Of a stretch of 64,000 bases of DNA, positions 33,079-43,800 are shown piece by piece. This stretch comes from an uncultured Prevotella sp. (GTDB lineage Bacteria; Bacteroidota; Bacteroidia; Bacteroidales; Bacteroidaceae): contig OMXE01000015.1 in the NCBI GenBank assembly GCA_900314935.1, forward strand, positions 1 through 64,000, read 5' to 3'. Within the stretch, counting starts at the first letter, position 1; each line of letters opens with the position of its first letter. Below the pieces are notes generated by a model. The model made no database searches and was not told the origin of the DNA. It was given only the letters and a program-made list of their open reading frames with translations. The position numbers and the translations under genes were made by a program.

Positions 33079-36000
33079 TTAGAATTTAATACCTACGTTG
33101 AAACCGAACGTGCGACAGCTGGGGTTGACGTAGAGCTCACCGAACTGTCCTTCGAGGTCGTTACCACGTGTACTTCCCTCGGGATCGATGAAGGTGTTGC
33201 TCTTGTGCGTCCAGGTGAACACGTTGTTGCAGAACAGCGACAGTGTGATATCGCTCAGGTAGAGCTGGCTCACCCATGCCTTCGGCAGCTGGTAGGCCAG
33301 TGTGATGTTACGCAGTTTGACGAACGACTTGTCGAGCAGGTAAGCCTCGCCTCCCTGACCCCATCCGAAGTCGTTGTAGTAGGTCTGGTAGTCACCTACT
33401 CCATAGTCGTCACCACCCAGCATGATGGGTGTGGTGTTCTCCACGTAGCCACCGTTTCCGTCGCTGACCACAGAGTTGGGGATGACGAACGGACGACGCT
33501 GGTTGTAGGTGGTGATATCGCCGTTACCAGTGAACTGCATGAGGTTCTTAGAGCGTGAGAACATGTAACCGCCCTTGCGGATATCGAGGGCTGCACTCAG
33601 GGTGATTCCCTTGTAGGAGAATGCTGTGGTGACACCGCCAATCCAGTCGGGGTTCATGTTCTTGCCTGTGTCCTTGAGGTCGGTGGTGAGCACGGGCTGT
33701 CCGTCGTCACCCACGATGAGCTTACCATCGCTGGTGTATTGCGGCATATAGGTATAGTACTCACCCATGGGGTTACCTTCCTCGGCATAGAAGTAAACGG
33801 CATCGTTACCAGCTGAGAAGTTGTAGATATCGGTTTTACCACCTTCCACGCTGGCAGGCATGGAGAGCACCTTGTTCTTGTTCTTCGAGAAGTTGAAGCC
33901 TAAGTCCCAACGGAAGTCCCTTGTCTTGATCGGTGTGGTGTTCACCAACAGCTCGAAACCACGGTTGCGGACATTACCGAAGTTGGTAACCATGTAGGCA
34001 TATCCGGAAGCAGGATCCACCGGCAGGGTGAAGATCTGATCCTTGGTCTCGCGGTTATAGTAGGCGGCATCGATGTTGATGCGGTTGTCGAAGAATGCCA
34101 AGTTCAAACCAACCTCATACTCGGTGGTCATCTCGGGCTTCAGGGTAGAGCTACCGATGGTGGCTGATGCCTGGAAGGCGTTGACACCGCCCATCGGGAA
34201 CTTAGCTACGTCGGCACCGTAGTAGGCACGTGATGTACCCTGGATGAATCGTGCTGCTGTGTAGTAAGGATCGGCATCGTTACCAGTCTTACCATAAGCA
34301 AGACGCAGCTTACCGAAGTCGAGGATCTTGTTCTTCGGGAGCAGACGACTGAAGATCCAGCTCAGTGTTGCACCGGGATAGAAGTAGCTGTTGGCATTGA
34401 TAGGCAGGGTTGACGACCAGTCGTTACGGGCGGTGAGACCCAAGAACAGCATGTCGTCCCAACCGATGGTGACATCGCCGAACAGACCAACCAGGCGGCG
34501 CTTTGACTGACTCTCGGAGAGCTCGGCCTTGGTGGCACCGTTGCTCAGATCCCAGAAGCCTGTGTAGAAGGTCAGACCGTCGGTCTCACCAATCATACCT
34601 GTGTTGAAACGCTCGTTCATGTTCACACCGGCATTGATGCTCACGTCGAGACGGTTGTCAAGGTACTTGTCTGTCCAGTTAGCCAGGAAGTCGTGGTTCA
34701 GCTCGTACTTACGGTAGTAGCGGCTGTAAACCCAACCGTCCTGGTTCATGTTAGAGGGTGCATAACCATAGTCCTCGTTGATGAGGGCATCGTCGAGGGC
34801 GATCTGCGGGTAACCCATCTTCAGGTCGAAATCGGTGTAGTCGAAGCCGTAGCGATAGGTCAGCGTCAGCTGGCGGATCGGCTTGATGTCGGCCTGGATC
34901 TTACCGTAAACCTGCTTTGAATCGTTATGGTTGTAGTTGTTCTCGATAGCCCAGTAGGGGTTGGTGATACCATAAGGGGTGTACCAAGCCTCCGGGGTGT
35001 TGAAAGGAGAACTGAGGTCTTTGCGGTCAACAAGACTGAGGTCGCGGGGGAACTCCAGAATACCGTCGATGAACGATGTTCCCTGGAAAGAACCTACGAT
35101 GTCGGCCTTTGTCTTGGCGATGTTGACGTTCGAGGAGATCTTCAGCCACTTCACCGGCTCGTAACTGCCACGCATGGCAATGGTGTTACGTGTGTAAGAG
35201 TCCTTATCACTCGGGATGACACCATCGTCACCGGAATAACCGTAGCTCAGGTAGTAGGTCATCTTCGCATCGTCGCTGATACCACTCAGAGCCACACTGT
35301 GACTGGTGGTGAAGCCTGTCTCGAAGAAGTCCTTGACGTTGTTCTCGGCAGCGCTATACGCATGGATGAGCTGCTGGTGGTTCCAGATGGGACCATATAC
35401 CTGTTGTGAGCCGTCTAACTCAGGACCCCATGAACCGTTCTCGATATAGGTCTGCTTACCGTTCCATCCCTGTCCGAACTGGTTCTGGAACTTGGGAAGT
35501 GTGGCAACCTGGCGCCACTGTGCACTTCCGTCGTAGGTGATGGAGAAGTTACGGCCACCGTCTTTCTTACCACCCTTGGTGGTGACCACGATTACACCGT
35601 TGGCAGCGCGGCTACCGTAGATAGCGGTAGCGGCAGCACCCTTCAGCACTGTCATCGACTCGATATCGTTCGGGTTGATGCTGGAGATACCACCCATGGC
35701 CTCCTGATGTCCCTGTGACAGCAGTGATGTCTGCTGGAGGGGTACACCATCGACGATGTACAGCGGTTGGTTGTTACCGTTGATAGAACTGAAACCACGG
35801 ATAATCACCGAGTTGGCGGTACCTGGGTCGGCAGAGCTGGCACTGATCTGCACACCTGCTACTTTACCAGCAAGGGCAGAGGTGACATCGGTCATTTTAC
35901 CGGTTGTCAGTTCTTCGCCTTCAAGTTGTGTGGCCGAGTAACCCAGCGTCTTCTGCTGACGCGAGATACCCATAGCCGTCACCACGATCTCGTCCAGGTT

Positions 36001-36294
36001 GGTATCGCCGCTGCGCAGGATGATGCGCATGTTCGGCTTGGCCACCACTTCCACCGGTTCCATACCGACGTAGGAGATGGTGAGCACTTTGTTACCTTCC
36101 GGGCAAGTAATGGTGAACGATCCGTTGGAGTCGGTCACAGTACCCACATTTGTTCCGGAAACGCGGATGGTGGCACCGATGACCGGTTCTCCGTCATCCT
36201 GAGATATTACGGTTCCCGTAACTCTCGTCTGGGCAAAGAGTCCTCCAATACATAGGAAGAGACTTGCCAAAACCATCATTAGTCTTTTTTCCAT
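33079..36294 (-). CDS. SusC/RagA TonB-linked outer-membrane transporter
   Basis: Protein of 1071 residues. Signal peptide MEKRLMMVLASLFLCIGGLFA; CarboxypepD_reg-like domain (23-110, 'VTGTVISQDDGEPVIGATIRVSG'); TonB plug with 'DEIVVTAMG' and 'VLKGAAATAIYGSRAANGVIVVTTKKG'-type signature; then a 22-strand barrel ending 'FGFNVGIKF'. It imports oligomers across the outer membrane together with the SusD-like lipoprotein downstream. First gene of a four-gene operon with a promoter at 36397-36427. Confidence 0.96.
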   Translation of the reverse strand: MEKRLMMVLASLFLCIGGLFAQTRVTGTVISQDDGEPVIGATIRVSGTNVGTVTDSNGSFTITCPEGNKVLTISYVGMEPVEVVAKPNMRIILRSGDTNLDEIVVTAMGISRQQKTLGYSATQLEGEELTTGKMTDVTSALAGKVAGVQISASSADPGTANSVIIRGFSSINGNNQPLYIVDGVPLQQTSLLSQGHQEAMGGISSINPNDIESMTVLKGAAATAIYGSRAANGVIVVTTKGGKKDGGRNFSITYDGSAQWRQVATLPKFQNQFGQGWNGKQTYIENGSWGPELDGSQQVYGPIWNHQQLIHAYSAAENNVKDFFETGFTTSHSVALSGISDDAKMTYYLSYGYSGDDGVIPSDKDSYTRNTIAMRGSYEPVKWLKISSNVNIAKTKADIVGSFQGTSFIDGILEFPRDLSLVDRKDLSSPFNTPEAWYTPYGITNPYWAIENNYNHNDSKQVYGKIQADIKPIRQLTLTYRYGFDYTDFDLKMGYPQIALDDALINEDYGYAPSNMNQDGWVYSRYYRKYELNHDFLANWTDKYLDNRLDVSINAGVNMNERFNTGMIGETDGLTFYTGFWDLSNGATKAELSESQSKRRLVGLFGDVTIGWDDMLFLGLTARNDWSSTLPINANSYFYPGATLSWIFSRLLPKNKILDFGKLRLAYGKTGNDADPYYTAARFIQGTSRAYYGADVAKFPMGGVNAFQASATIGSSTLKPEMTTEYEVGLNLAFFDNRINIDAAYYNRETKDQIFTLPVDPASGYAYMVTNFGNVRNRGFELLVNTTPIKTRDFRWDLGFNFSKNKNKVLSMPASVEGGKTDIYNFSAGNDAVYFYAEEGNPMGEYYTYMPQYTSDGKLIVGDDGQPVLTTDLKDTGKNMNPDWIGGVTTAFSYKGITLSAALDIRKGGYMFSRSKNLMQFTGNGDITTYNQRRPFVIPNSVVSDGNGGYVENTTPIMLGGDDYGVGDYQTYYNDFGWGQGGEAYLLDKSFVKLRNITLAYQLPKAWVSQLYLSDITLSLFCNNVFTWTHKSNTFIDPEGSTRGNDLEGQFGELYVNPSCRTFGFNVGIKF

Positions 36295-36396
36295 AAATAC
36301 TCTCTCGTTAATAAATAATAAAAATATACTCTCTTTTATTTATATGCTTTATGTAAAACGGTTAATTACTTTTCCGTACGTTAATGTTACGAAGTA

Positions 36397-36427
36397 CAAA
36401 AGTAAATATATTTTTGTTATTTTCAAA
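36397..36427 (-). promoter_or_regulatory. Promoter of SusCD operon 2
   Basis: On the minus strand TTTG (36424-36427), a 19-base spacer and TACTTTTG (36397-36404), about 100 bases before the SusC start. Confidence 0.75.
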
Positions 36428-36465
36428 ACAAATTGCAATAAAAATGCAACAAATCTTCGCATTTT

Positions 36466-36505
36466 TAACAAAAAACCGTCTGACATCCTAAAAATGCCAG
36501 ACGGT
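36466..36505 (-). terminator. Terminator between the two SusCD operons
   Basis: On the minus strand ACCGTCTG and CAGACGGT form the stem and are followed by TTTTTTG. It ends the upstream operon (44152-36545), so the next SusC gene depends on its own promoter. Confidence 0.85.
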
Positions 36506-36544
36506 AATTATCAGTTATGTAACTTAAAATTTCTCTATAATACC

Positions 36545-37891
36545 TTAATAATTGTAAGGACGATAGATCTCTGAAGCATACATCTTAATCGTGTTATTGG
36601 GATTATCCTTATCAGTCAGGAGTATCCACGACGGATTCTTGATGTTGTCGGTTGTCATCTTGAATGTTCTTGCCGTCGGAGTAGCATCAGCTTCGCATCC
36701 GAACGGAGCAACCAGATAGGCAGCAACATTGAGGAATCCTGAACCGATGAAGGTAGTACCGTTATAAGCGTCAACCTTATTGTATACCAAGGTAATCTCG
36801 TCGTCACCGATCAGCTGATAGTCGAAACAGTTAAGACCCCAGTAGCCGATGATCTTATACCAAGCACCGAACTGACCATCTTCGAAACCGAAGTAGAAGT
36901 AATCCAATCCTCCAGGATAGCCAGCACCGTTGATGACAGGCAGCACGTTCTCCTGCATATAGCCCCAGTACATCTGACCGAAGCTACCCAGTTCGCTGAA
37001 TGTCGGGAACCAGACGCTGTTGACGAACTGCTGGTTAATCGGCGGAACGATAGCCGTGAGCTTCACGCTGCTGTCTTTGAAATCAGGATATTCCAATGAG
37101 TTGGGAACAAACTGGAAGCCTGTGAGGGTATGACCATCGATGGTTACAGGCTCATAGAGCTTGTATCCTTCGGTTGTGACGCAGAACGGTGCGCGAACAT
37201 CCAGGCGCTCACCATCTTCGTTCGTGGTGACGATGGTCAGGTTCCTGTATGACAACATAGCAGGATAAGTATTGTCACCCACGGTAACGGTGTAGTTACC
37301 ACTCTCCATCTCGGCTTTGACATTGGCAATATCCTTGATGGTCTTGGTCACATCGCTGTTTTCTAACGGCAGAAGAACAATCTTCTTGTTGTGTTTCTTA
37401 CCCTTCATCACCACACTGTCGGGAGAGGCAGACAAGATACGGAACTCAAGATCGGCTTCAAAGCCCTTGCCATTGGTTCCCAATCCTGCAGGGTTCTCAG
37501 GATCAGAGAAGAAATGGATCAGCTCATTGTACTCGTCGAAAGAGAGAACAGCACCGGCACTCTGCTCAAGCTTGTAGTGTGAGGTTACTCTCACATCTGC
37601 ACCTTCGCCAGTAGCTGGGTCGTAGGTTGTTTCGCTGGCCACTTCCACTGTGTTGTCGTTGGCGAACTTCAAGAACAGGTTATAGCCACCGAAATCGGTG
37701 TTACCGTAGATTTCCATTCTCCATCCATTGGCTGCGGAAACGAGTATCTGCTTGTCGGCAGCGAGTGCATCGCTGATGCGCTCGGCTGATGATTTGTCAA
37801 ATACATCGTCAACCTCAGGTGTACAGGATGTATATATTCCGGCTGTCGCTATGGCAGCGAGCAGCAAACTGAAAAACTTTCTCATAATCAA
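36545..37891 (-). CDS. DUF4302-type surface lipoprotein
   Basis: Protein of 448 residues with signal MIMRKFFSLLLAAIATAGIYTSC. 'PEVDDVFDKSSAERISDALAADKQILVSAANGWRMEIYGNTDFGGYNLFLKFANDNTVEVAS' is the characteristic start of the DUF4302 lipoproteins that accompany SusCD pairs. The rest is beta-rich with a late 'GLNCFDYQLIGDDEITLVY'. Function unknown; likely a surface binding protein of the SusCD complex. Its ATG overlaps the stop of the metallopeptidase gene (ATGA). Last gene of its operon. Confidence 0.82.
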   Translation of the reverse strand: MIMRKFFSLLLAAIATAGIYTSCTPEVDDVFDKSSAERISDALAADKQILVSAANGWRMEIYGNTDFGGYNLFLKFANDNTVEVASETTYDPATGEGADVRVTSHYKLEQSAGAVLSFDEYNELIHFFSDPENPAGLGTNGKGFEADLEFRILSASPDSVVMKGKKHNKKIVLLPLENSDVTKTIKDIANVKAEMESGNYTVTVGDNTYPAMLSYRNLTIVTTNEDGERLDVRAPFCVTTEGYKLYEPVTIDGHTLTGFQFVPNSLEYPDFKDSSVKLTAIVPPINQQFVNSVWFPTFSELGSFGQMYWGYMQENVLPVINGAGYPGGLDYFYFGFEDGQFGAWYKIIGYWGLNCFDYQLIGDDEITLVYNKVDAYNGTTFIGSGFLNVAAYLVAPFGCEADATPTARTFKMTTDNIKNPSWILLTDKDNPNNTIKMYASEIYRPYNY

Positions 37892-39177
37892 TCCTTGATT
37901 TTATAGTTGACAATATCAATACCATTTGTAACCTTCTGGGAACGTTTCAGCACGATCTCGCGGAGTTTCTCCAGATCGATGTCCCAACTCTCCTTGAAAT
38001 AGGTCTTAATGATCTCGAGCTTCTGCTCAATGGCATCGCTACCAGCAGTGTCGTATGTCTTCTCCGACTCGCGTTCGTATTCGATCATAGGCACTTTCTC
38101 GTACTCATATACATAGTACACCTGACCAGTTTCGAAGTCCACGTCATAGACAGGGTTGCCGAAGTCGTCGACTTTCTTCACCGGCTTTCCATCAGCATCA
38201 CGCATCACGATGGGGTTTCCTTCCTCGTCGGTTGCCAGGATAAAGTTTCCATCCTCATCCTTCTCATAGACGATGTCGCCATTTTCATCGCGAACATATA
38301 CAGGGTTACCATCTTTATCCAGCTTAGGAATCAGGTTGCCGTCGGCGTCTTTCTTATAGATGTAGTTGCCATCAGCATCTACAGCAAAGTCCTCACTGAG
38401 CAGTACCTTTCCTGCATCCAGACGCTCCTGCCAGCTCTTGTCGGAAGAAGTGATGTAGGTGGCATAGATCTCGGCGAAGTCCTCGTTGTACTCACTACTT
38501 GCGTAACCAGTAACAAAACCTTCGAGTGGGGCATCGGCATCATCCACGTTGATCCAGTCGCCAGTGTGGTACTTACCTGCTGAAACCTCCTGGAAGTCAG
38601 TCGGGTAGTTCTTCAACTGTGTGAGGATGTGGCAGAACTCATGGTGCATGGTATGGAAGAACCAGTAGTTCATGTCGAGCGGCATCTCGTAATGATCACG
38701 GAACGGAATGTCCTGATTGATGTAGAGGTTGTCGAGATCAATCGCATTCACGCGGAAGAGGGTAATCTTCAAACCGCCCTCTGCAGTACCCAACACGATT
38801 TCTCCATTGGTACGGTACTCTGCTGAACCGATGAGCTGATAGACACGTGGACTGTATTTCTTGATGAAGTCTTTGCTTACAGCCTCTGCGTAGGCATCAA
38901 GCCAGATATCTTTCACCATCACAGCCAACGCCTTCGACTTATCTATGTCTGCAGGAATCACATTATAGGTGTTATCGGTTTCCTTATCGTTGTAGCGATA
39001 AATGAAATCGATGTTATATTGATCGGTAAAGTTGGTCTTCAGCCACTGGTCGAACTCATTACGAGCTGGTGCTGCAGTGTCGAAGATACTCTCCGAACTC
39101 AGGTCATCGTCGGCGCATCCGGTAAGAAGTGCACCTACGAAGAACAGTGTGATAATCTTCTTGAATTTCATAATCAA
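37888..39177 (-). CDS. Putative zinc metallopeptidase lipoprotein with decapeptide-repeat insert
   Basis: Protein of 429 residues; lipoprotein signal ending LLTGC. The zinc motif is 'HHEFCHIL' (His179, Glu180, His183), with 'EDFAEIYATYI' as the likely third-ligand region; this fits the Bacteroidota putative zinc-binding metallopeptidase lipoproteins (Peptidase_Mx1 type) of SusCD loci. Between 'KVLLSEDFA' and 'VYEYEKVP' sit nine tandem ten-residue units such as VDADGNYIYK, KDADGNLIPK, LDKDGNPVYV, KDEDGNFILA (38113-38382), a stretch I do not expect in the family. The C-terminal 'IEQKLEIIKTYFKESWDIDLEKLREIVLKR' is normal. Third gene of a four-gene operon. Confidence 0.85.
   Translation of the reverse strand: MIMKFKKIITLFFVGALLTGCADDDLSSESIFDTAAPARNEFDQWLKTNFTDQYNIDFIYRYNDKETDNTYNVIPADIDKSKALAVMVKDIWLDAYAEAVSKDFIKKYSPRVYQLIGSAEYRTNGEIVLGTAEGGLKITLFRVNAIDLDNLYINQDIPFRDHYEMPLDMNYWFFHTMHHEFCHILTQLKNYPTDFQEVSAGKYHTGDWINVDDADAPLEGFVTGYASSEYNEDFAEIYATYITSSDKSWQERLDAGKVLLSEDFAVDADGNYIYKKDADGNLIPKLDKDGNPVYVRDENGDIVYEKDEDGNFILATDEEGNPIVMRDADGKPVKKVDDFGNPVYDVDFETGQVYYVYEYEKVPMIEYERESEKTYDTAGSDAIEQKLEIIKTYFKESWDIDLEKLREIVLKRSQKVTNGIDIVNYKIKD
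38113..38382 (-). repeat. Nine 30-bp units coding D-x-D-G-N decapeptides
   Basis: The units align at ten-residue spacing with the pattern (K/R/V)D(A/E/K)(D/E)GN(P/x)(V/I)xx. The DNA has diverged between units, so the array is older than the short intergenic arrays. The Asp/Gly/Asn pattern suggests calcium binding or a beta-roll, which is inference. Confidence 0.9.
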
Positions 39178-39219
39178 AATATCCTTTAATTATTTGTCTC
39201 TATTGTTTACACCCACAGA

Positions 39220-40803
39220 TTAGTCTCTCGGGTTAGCTGGAAGTCCGGCATCGATAACGTCCGTCGGCAGCTGGATAGCACCGCGTTTGTCACCTGCTTT
39301 GAAGATCAAGGCATCCGCACCGTCGATGTTGTGACTGAACTCAATACCGTAGCGTTTGATGTCGAGCCAGCGCAAGCCCTGGTGGATGGTTTCCAAACGG
39401 CGCATGTGAAGGATTAACTGGATGAGGTTCTCCTGTGTACCGCTCTCTACAGTGAATCCCTGCGGATGAATAGCCTTCTTCCAAGAGCGCTGCAGATCAG
39501 ACTCCGGAACAATAGGCATGGCAGCCACAGCGTTTACGAACTCGTTCACGTTCGCTTCAGTGAAGTTCGGACGGTAAGCGGTGCGTACCTGACCGCTGAC
39601 AGTAGCGGTACGACTGGCCTCGCAATGGTTGCCTGCCCAGAGGTTCATGTCGGCAAGGGCGTTGGCATAGTCCTTCTTCAGGGCATATGCTTCTGCTCTT
39701 ACGAGCAAGGTCTCGTCGGTGGTGAAGGTACAGTCGATGATATGTGCATAACCTGTCTGGTTCACCTGGTCGGTAATCTCAAACTGTTCCATCTGTTTCG
39801 GGAAATAGATACCATAGTTAGTACCATAGAGCAGATGACTGTACCACAGGGTATTGGCACTGGATCCTGATCCCCAAGGCATGTTAGCCCAAACTGTTTC
39901 ATACAGGATGATAGGACGAGCTTGTGCATAGCGACGGAAAGTGGTACTATAAGCTGCACGGCCAGCCAATGAATAACCTGTAAGGAACATCAGGTTGGAA
40001 ACCTCGGAAGAGCGGATAAACTCATTACCGATATCAGCGGCACCGGCCAGTTGGTTGTAAGCAGCAATGTTACGGAGCACACCTGGTACATTATTACCCA
40101 AAGCACGTGTGGCATATTCGATAGCCTTGTCGTAGTTGTGGTAATAGAGGTTGAAGCGAGCAGCAAAGGCATAGGCTGCCTTCGAGTTAAAGTGATACTT
40201 CGAAACCTTCAGATGATTGTCATCGAGCAAGGGCAGAGCTTCCTCAATATCCGCATTGATATTCTCGTAGGTCTCACGCAGTGTACCACGTTCATCGACG
40301 CTTTCGCCAGCTACCTTCGGATAGGGAACACCCATATATTCGTCGGCCTTTGACGGATCGTAAGCCATGCAGAAGATGTTGGCTGTCTGGAACATGGCAT
40401 AAGCACGACAGAGCAGTGCTTCGGCCTTAAGTCCACGAAGTTCGTCACCGCCCATTTCATCGATGGCTTTCAGTGCTTCGTTGGCAACGGCAGCACTCTC
40501 ATAACCATTGTTCCACAAGGAACGGGGGTCGTCATTGCCTTCTGTCTCAACGTTCTCCCAGCGGTAAATCTTGTCCTGGTTGGGCTGTGCGGTGTAAACA
40601 GTGCCGTTATCCATCACATTGTCGGAACTGATCTCGAAGATGAAGTTCGGGAGATGGTTAGGATAAGCCGATACCAAGAACTGTGATACCTTCTCTACGG
40701 AGTTCACCTCGGCGCGGTCGTCAGGCAATTTGTCCAGGAAGTCATTACAAGATGACAATCCCATGGCGATCGCGATGATTGCAAATCCAATATATTTTTT
40801 CAT
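39220..40803 (-). CDS. SusD/RagB family lipoprotein
   Basis: Protein of 527 residues. Signal MKKYIGFAIIAIAMGLSSC (lipobox LSSC), SusD N-terminal segment 'NDFLDKLPDDRAEVNSVEKVSQFLVSAYPN', TPR-like helices ('ALKAIDEMGGDELRGLKAEALLCRAYAMFQTANIF', 'AAYAFAARFNLYYHNYDKAIEYATRAL') and the RagB/SusD C-terminal motif 'LHMRRLETIHQGLRWLDIKRYGIEF'. It is the lid of the outer-membrane importer encoded by the preceding SusC gene, 34 bases away. Confidence 0.94.
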   Translation of the reverse strand: MKKYIGFAIIAIAMGLSSCNDFLDKLPDDRAEVNSVEKVSQFLVSAYPNHLPNFIFEISSDNVMDNGTVYTAQPNQDKIYRWENVETEGNDDPRSLWNNGYESAAVANEALKAIDEMGGDELRGLKAEALLCRAYAMFQTANIFCMAYDPSKADEYMGVPYPKVAGESVDERGTLRETYENINADIEEALPLLDDNHLKVSKYHFNSKAAYAFAARFNLYYHNYDKAIEYATRALGNNVPGVLRNIAAYNQLAGAADIGNEFIRSSEVSNLMFLTGYSLAGRAAYSTTFRRYAQARPIILYETVWANMPWGSGSSANTLWYSHLLYGTNYGIYFPKQMEQFEITDQVNQTGYAHIIDCTFTTDETLLVRAEAYALKKDYANALADMNLWAGNHCEASRTATVSGQVRTAYRPNFTEANVNEFVNAVAAMPIVPESDLQRSWKKAIHPQGFTVESGTQENLIQLILHMRRLETIHQGLRWLDIKRYGIEFSHNIDGADALIFKAGDKRGAIQLPTDVIDAGLPANPRD

Positions 40804-40837
40804 ATTCTTGTTCTTTTTAATTTCATTTTGTTATTCA

Positions 40838-43800
40838 TCAGAGTCCGATACGGAGTGTGAAGGTAAACTGACGAGACATCGGCACGGCCACACCACCATT
40901 GTTGAAGAATTCCGGATCCTGTCCGTTCAACTTCTTGTCTGAATAGATCAGGAAGAGGTTGGTGGCCTGCAGCTTAGCACTCAAGGTGTTGAGTGAGAGA
41001 TGACTGATCCATGCTTTCGGGAAGTCGTACGACAGTGAGATCTCCTTCATGCGGATGAAGTCACCCTTAGCCACACGAGCTGTTGAACGGTTGAAAGCAT
41101 TGTAAGCATAGCTCAGATAGGTATCCTGCTGACGCTGACGGAGGTCGGCAATCACAGGAATATCTGTGTAGTTCTCGTCACCGGCCATGGTCCAGCGGTT
41201 CTTGAATTCCTTCGGCATAGCATCAAGATCAGAATAGCTGGCATGGAATGCAGGATCAAGGCGCACCTTGTTGCCGAACGAATAGGTGGCAAAGAGATTC
41301 AGGTGCCATCCCTTGTATGAGAAGGTGTTACCCAGAGATCCAGTGATGGTCGGGTCGGTAGGACCTTCATAGATCAGATAATCAACCACGCGCGACTGGA
41401 AATAGATGTCGCTGGTTACCTTGTTACCCTCTTCATTGATGAACTGCGGGATACCCTGCTCATTCAGTCCCTGGAAATCGATAGAGAAGAGTGAGCGGTA
41501 GGGATAACCTTCCATGGTGAAACCAGAACCTGTTACCATATCGATGATTTGCTTGCGGTTTTCAAGCTCGGTTACCTTTGTCTTCACGTGTGAGAAGATG
41601 AAGTCGGTATTCCACTGGAAATCCTTGGTCATGATATTCTTGGTAGAGATAGAAAGTTCCTCACCATGAGAACGCATGGATGCTACGTTTGCATATTCAG
41701 TAATCGTACCCTTCGTACCGTTTGTCTGGCGCGGACCAATCAGGTCGTAGTTGTCGCGGCGGAACCAGTCGAACTGCACATTGATGCGGTTATTCAGGAA
41801 ACCGAGGTCGACACCGAGGTTCAGCTCGTGCTTCTTCTCGTAGGTAAGGTCAGGATTAGCAAAGTCGTAGATCTCAAGACCAGACTCCTTGTCGGATGCG
41901 AACAGTCGCCACGGGTTGAAGCTCTGGATAATCACAGCAGCATTGTTCGTAGATGGGTCATCGGCTGTCAGTGAGTAAGAAGCCTTCAGGGTTGCATGTG
42001 TCAAAGCAGAACCGAAGACATCCTCGAACCAGTTCTCCTCATGAGCGTTCCATGCACCAGAGATGTTCCATGTGGGCAACCAACGGGCAGATGTAGCCTT
42101 ACCCAAGCGGTTTGAACCTTCATAACGCAGTGTACCGTTAATGGTGTAACGTCCCTTGTATGAATAGGTGGCTGTGCCGAAGAAGGCAGCCTTGCGGTTA
42201 TAGCTGTTGGTCAGCGTATAGTACATCTCATTGTTCTCGCTGGCCTTCTTGAAGTAACGATAGTCGTATGCACCGAGGTAACCCATGTTATACTGCATAC
42301 CCACACCGTTGAAGTAGGTACGGTTACGGTCGGTATTGCTTACTTCCATACCACCGAAGAGGTTGACAATATGCTTGTCGCCTCCATACACATCGTTATA
42401 CTGTGCAGTAGCACGGAAGTCCCAGCTGTTCATCTTGTACTTGCGCTCGCGGTAGAAACCACCGGTAGGCAGGATTGAGATGGGCAGCGAGTTGGCATCA
42501 TCCGGGTCGGTATAGAGCCACGGGTTGGCATCACGCATTGTAGCATCGTCCATGGCGCGGAAAGCCATTGCCATGTTCGAATCCTCGGTGATGTTATGAG
42601 CCTGAGTGGTTGTTGAATACTTATAGGCAGCAATAGCCGACAGTTCCACCTGTGTGATAGGCTTGTATTTCAGCTCTGCCTGGAATTTCAGGTCCACAAC
42701 GTCAAGATCCATATAGTTGTTGGCCAACTCTTTGTGGATATTGAACGGAGAGAAGTTACGTGTATAGTATTCGTTCGGATCCAAAGCACGTGAAGTGTTG
42801 ATGGCATACGAATACGGGTTGATGTCGAAGTCGCGGCTCACCTCACCGGTTACGGCGTTGATACTCTGACTCAGAGCACCTGGTGCACGCTGCTTACGAT
42901 AGGCAGCATTGCTCAGGAAGTTTACGCTAACCTTCTTCGACAGGTTATACAGTGCGTTCACATTTGCCGTATAGCGCTGTACCTTGCTCTGTTCTGTCCA
43001 TCCCGGATCGTCCATGAATGAGAAAGAGGTGTAGTACTGTGCCTTATCGGTACCTGTTGACAAGGATACGGAGTGGTTGTGCTGGATAGCTGTAGAGAAC
43101 AGCTCATCGAACCAATCGGTGTTCCTCATCTCAGCCTCACGCAGGTAGGCAGCCTGTGCCTCAGGTGTGTTGGCCAGTCCGTAACGACCAGTGGTCTCGT
43201 TATACTGGTTCATCAGCTGGTACATCTTTCCATACACACCGCTGCTCTGAGCGCGATAGGTACGACCGAAAGAGATCAGACCGCTGTTAGCCATTTCCTT
43301 GTAAACACCCATCTGCTCCTGTGAGTTCATGATATTGAACTGACTGTAAGAAGGCTTCAGGCGCATGGTGTACTCACCGGTGTAGTTGATACGAGCCTGT
43401 CCGGCACGTCCCTTCTTGGTGGTAACAACAATCACACCAGCCATAGCGCGGGCACCATAGATAGAAGTAGCTGAACCGTCTTTCAGAATCTGGAAGCTCT
43501 CAATGTCATCCGAGTTCAAACCTGCGATAGCAGATGAGATCAGTGTCTCAGCGTCACCCGAAGACAGTTTGTCGGCATCCACCTCTGTCACGTCTTCCAT
43601 GATCACGCCATCCACAACCCACAACGGGCGAGATGAACCGTAGATAGAAGTAGCACCACGTACACGGATCTTCGGAGCGGTACCGAACGTACCAGATACG
43701 TTCTGCACGGATACACCGGCCACACGACCCTCCAATGAACGGGAGATATCTGCCACACCATCCAGTTTCGCCTTTTCGGCATCTACTTTACTGGTAGCTC

